Assembly (NCBI GenBank): GCA_020852035.1
Contig: JADZBR010000303.1
Location: 1 to 6,966, forward strand
Reading direction: 5' to 3'
From: Caulobacteraceae bacterium
Lineage (GTDB): Bacteria; Pseudomonadota; Alphaproteobacteria; Caulobacterales; Caulobacteraceae
DNA length: 6,966 nucleotides
Shown here: positions 6,501 through 6,966 of the stretch, one piece after another
How the letters are laid out: each line of letters begins with the position of its first letter
How positions within the stretch are numbered: the stretch's first letter is position 1
The notes under the pieces: model-generated
The model's input: the letters and a program-made list of their open reading frames with translations, nothing else
Databases searched by the model: none
Told to the model about the DNA's origin: nothing
Translations under genes and position numbers: made by a program

Positions 6501-6843
6501 ACTCGACATCCATGTGGGCGATAGCCGAGAGGACATGGCGGCGCGGTTCGCTCAGGCTTGGCTCCGCGCCGCGCAGGGCGAGACCCGCCCCGAGCATCAC
6601 CTGTCCTTCGACAGCTTCGAGACCCTGGCGAAGGTTCTCTCGCCGCGCCGGCTGGAACTGCTGCGCGCCCTGCACGCCCAGCCCGCCGCGAGCATCGCCG
6701 CGCTCGCCCGTCATCTGGGACGTGACTACAAGCGCGTGCACGAGGATGTCGAGGCGCTCATGGCAGCTGGCCTGATCGAACGTCCCGAAGCCGGCGCCCT
6801 GCAGGCGCCCTACGCCGAAATCCGCACGATCATCGCGCTCTGA
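6493..6843 (+). CDS. tumA: Winged-HTH putative antitoxin/transcriptional repressor (HVO_A0114/TumA-like)
   Basis: The 116-residue product has a winged helix-turn-helix in its second half: helix LSPRRLELLRALHA (49-62), SIAALARHLGRDYKRVHEDV (67-86) as the HTH, EALMAAGLIE (87-96), and a wing ending in EIRTIIAL at the C-terminus. The N-terminal half (residues 1-45, DMAARFAQAWLRAAQGE) probably contacts the toxin or dimerises. NCBI-style annotation often names such partners of DUF6516 proteins HVO_A0114-family DNA-binding proteins; that association is from memory. Its ATG overlaps the toxin stop by 8 bases and GGAG lies 7 bases before it. It likely neutralises the toxin and represses the operon at the palindrome 6192-6210. 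The stop is 3 bases from the stop of convergent lysC. Confidence 0.78.
   Translation: MAELDIHVGDSREDMAARFAQAWLRAAQGETRPEHHLSFDSFETLAKVLSPRRLELLRALHAQPAASIAALARHLGRDYKRVHEDVEALMAAGLIERPEAGALQAPYAEIRTIIAL
6793..6809. other. GC-rich hairpin near the antitoxin 3' end
   Basis: A perfect inverted repeat GGCGCC-CTGCA-GGCGCC lies in the last part of the antitoxin gene, about 40 bases beyond the lysC stop on the minus strand. There is no T-tract on either side, so it is at best a weak candidate for ending or protecting the lysC transcript. It also encodes part of GALQAP and may be coincidental. Confidence 0.25.
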
Positions 6844-6846
6844 CGC

Positions 6847-6966
6847 TTAGAGCTGATCGAGCCCATAGGCCGCGTGCAGCGCCCGCACGGCCAGCTCGGT
6901 ATAGGCCGCCTCGATCAGCACGCTGATCTTGATCTCCGAGGTCGAGATCACCTGGATGTTGACGCC
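6847..6966 (-). CDS. lysC: Aspartate kinase, C-terminal 39 residues (truncated by window edge)
   Basis: On the minus strand the window begins in frame with GVNIQVISTSEIKISVLI, continues with ELAVRALHAAYGLDQL, and ends with TAA at 6849-6847. This is the end of the C-terminal ACT regulatory domain of aspartate kinase, the first enzyme of the lysine, threonine and methionine pathway (ATP-dependent phosphorylation of aspartate). The ISTSEIKISV segment is the conserved allosteric-site strand of the family, and ELAVRALHxAxGLD is the typical end. The catalytic domain lies outside the window. It converges on the antitoxin gene with a 3-bp gap. Confidence 0.93.
   Translation of the reverse strand, partial: GVNIQVISTSEIKISVLIEAAYTELAVRALHAAYGLDQL

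Overview
The window looks like a chromosomal segment from a high-GC alphaproteobacterium, most likely a Caulobacterales member (Caulobacter or Phenylobacterium type). The reasons are the very high GC content and third-position G/C bias, the character of the SecA, M13 peptidase and aspartate kinase proteins, and the intergenic CTCCC...GGGAGG / GGGTGGGG repeat style. The genus is an inference; no 16S rRNA or other marker is present.

Layout. (1) Positions 2-2149, + strand: the C-terminal three quarters of SecA, the Sec translocase ATPase, ending in its zinc-binding tail. (2) Positions 2150-2315: a hairpin-rich convergent spacer containing the terminator of the next minus-strand gene. (3) Positions 2316-3369, - strand: two tandem paralogous genes for small secreted glycine-zipper proteins with Tyr/Arg-rich tails. 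Each has its own terminator and a similar promoter-like element, and an inverted pair of intergenic repeats lies between them. (4) Positions 3441-6064, - strand: a translationally coupled pair, a periplasmic M13 (neprilysin/PepO-type) metallopeptidase followed through a GTGA overlap by a GNAT acetyltransferase resembling proteins annotated as aminoglycoside 6'-N-acetyltransferases. (5) Positions 6210-6843, + strand: a two-gene module of TumE-type (DUF6516) putative toxin followed by a winged-HTH putative antitoxin/repressor, with an operator-like palindrome across the start. (6) Positions 6847-6966, - strand: the last 39 codons of aspartate kinase (LysC), ending 3 bp from the antitoxin stop.

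How the genes relate. SecA and LysC are housekeeping genes at the two ends. The SecA substrates nearby (two signal-peptide glycine-zipper proteins and the secreted peptidase) are envelope proteins, but nothing here shows a functional link to secA. The four minus-strand genes run in one direction (peptidase, acetyltransferase, glycine-zipper 2, glycine-zipper 1), but the terminators and promoter-like elements suggest at least three transcription units. The toxin-antitoxin-like pair sits tightly between the divergent peptidase gene and the convergent lysC, and is the most accessory-looking part. I see no mobile element, CRISPR array, tRNA or rRNA. No clearly undescribed multi-gene system is evident; the best leads are the duplicated glycine-zipper genes with a shared regulatory element and the compact toxin-antitoxin locus with its palindrome.
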